Shown here: positions 5,552-6,083 of the stretch, piece by piece | Position numbering within the stretch: position 1 is the stretch's first letter | How the letters are laid out: every line of letters starts with the position of its first letter | Assembly: GCA_035552275.1 (NCBI GenBank) | Contig: DASZLR010000204.1 | Location: 1 to 6,083, forward strand | DNA length: 6,083 nucleotides | Reading direction: 5' to 3' | DNA from: DASVLX01 sp035552275 | GTDB taxonomy: Bacteria > Actinomycetota > Actinomycetes > Mycobacteriales > Pseudonocardiaceae | Program-made: the position numbers and the translations under genes | Notes under the pieces: generated by a model | What the model was told of the DNA's origin: nothing | Database searches by the model: none | What the model saw: the letters and a program-made list of their open reading frames with translations, nothing else

Positions 5552-6061
5552 ATGGTGGCCGGAGTGACTGACCGAGAAGTGACGCGGGTGCGCGACGCGA
5601 TCGACGGTGTGCTGGCCGCTGCCCGAGGCGGGGACGAGAACATCACCCTGGACCGGCTGGAACGGCTGATCAGAATGTCCGAGGATTCGATTCACTCGGC
5701 CGTGTGGGAGCTGGCCTCGGCCGATGTGCAGATGTTGCGCACGCTGACCGGACCCGAGATGTCGGACGACGGGCGGCCGGTGAAGTTCGAGCTGCGCGAC
5801 ACCGGTGGCCAGGCGGTGTCCGTCGATGAGCTGGATCCGCCGCTGCGCAGTGCGGTGCGGACGGTGTTGGCGCTGGCGCATGGCCGGGATGACGACGCAC
5901 ACCGCCAACTGGACATTGTGGACCAATTGGGCGAACCGGCGGACACCGGCGCGGTGCTGGTGCAGATGTTGGCCTGGACACTGGAACTGCTCGGCGGCTG
6001 TGAGCAGGCCGACCGGCCGGCGCCGCACTGGTTGCGACCGGTGCTGTCCACCGACGACTGA
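5552..6061 (+). CDS. Acidic protein of unknown function
   Basis: The product is up to 169 residues, soluble, acidic and without a signal peptide or membrane segment. I do not recognise its family. Residues 28-65 (DENITLDRLERLIRMSEDSIHSAVWELASADVQML) look like a short helix-turn-helix or winged-helix-like unit followed by a strand. Residues 75-92 look like a beta hairpin (GRPVKFELRDTGGQAVSVDE). The rest is predicted mainly helical, with a tryptophan-bearing helix near 137-148 (LVQMLAWTLELL). Strong G/C bias at third codon positions supports it as a real gene. The start is uncertain: ATG 5552 has only a weak GCGAGAG directly before it, and GTG 5564 (reading VTDREVTRVRDA) is a credible alternative. 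It is divergent from the sigma factor gene and preceded by two SigB-like promoter candidates, so a role in the same response is inferred from position only. Confidence 0.75.
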   Translation: MVAGVTDREVTRVRDAIDGVLAAARGGDENITLDRLERLIRMSEDSIHSAVWELASADVQMLRTLTGPEMSDDGRPVKFELRDTGGQAVSVDELDPPLRSAVRTVLALAHGRDDDAHRQLDIVDQLGEPADTGAVLVQMLAWTLELLGGCEQADRPAPHWLRPVLSTDD

Positions 6062-6083
6062 GCCGACCACGAGCCAACGCCGA

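Noticed and set aside
5042..6070. 342-codon minus-strand open frame
   Set aside because: Antisense to the gene at 5552 and low-complexity in the intergenic part; no anti-sigma kinase motifs were seen in it.

Overview
The window is high-GC DNA with strongly G/C-biased third codon positions, Shine-Dalgarno sequences rich in GGAGG, and a SigB/SigF-family sigma factor. All of this points to an actinomycete (Actinobacteria). The order or genus cannot be fixed from the sequence alone. No mobile element, CRISPR array, tRNA or rRNA was seen.

Layout, left to right. (1) At 1-1046 (+) lies the C-terminal part of an archaeal-type AAA ATPase with a DUF234-like, nuclease-fold C-terminus; its start is outside the window. 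(2) At 1118-2911 (+) is a complete PoxB/YdaP-type thiamine-diphosphate flavoenzyme, probably a pyruvate oxidase or pyruvate:quinone oxidoreductase. A strong bidirectional hairpin follows at 2933-2964. (3) At 2978-3475 (-) is a three-helix membrane protein of unknown function. It diverges from (4) at 3585-4067 (+), a four-helix SPW-repeat membrane protein. The space between them holds three tandem 11-bp repeats and a perfect 10-bp inverted repeat. A second bidirectional hairpin at 4108-4135 separates gene 4 from (5) at 4165-4962 (-), a SigB/SigF-type alternative sigma factor. (6) A 589-bp stretch with no convincing gene (4963-5551) carries three candidate promoters. (7) At 5552-6061 (+) is an unrecognised acidic protein.

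The theme that joins these genes is a possible local general-stress regulon. Sequences resembling SigB/SigF promoters (G-G-T-T-T, 15-16 bases, G-G-G-T/A-A) lie at the expected place before the PoxB-like gene, in both directions between the two membrane-protein genes, and twice before the last gene. A housekeeping-type promoter can be proposed for the sigma gene itself. The rsbW-type anti-sigma gene that usually sits beside such sigma factors is absent from the window. These promoter assignments were made by eye in G-rich DNA and are hypotheses. The protein families of the PoxB-like enzyme, the sigma factor, the SPW protein and the ATPase are well supported by sequence motifs.
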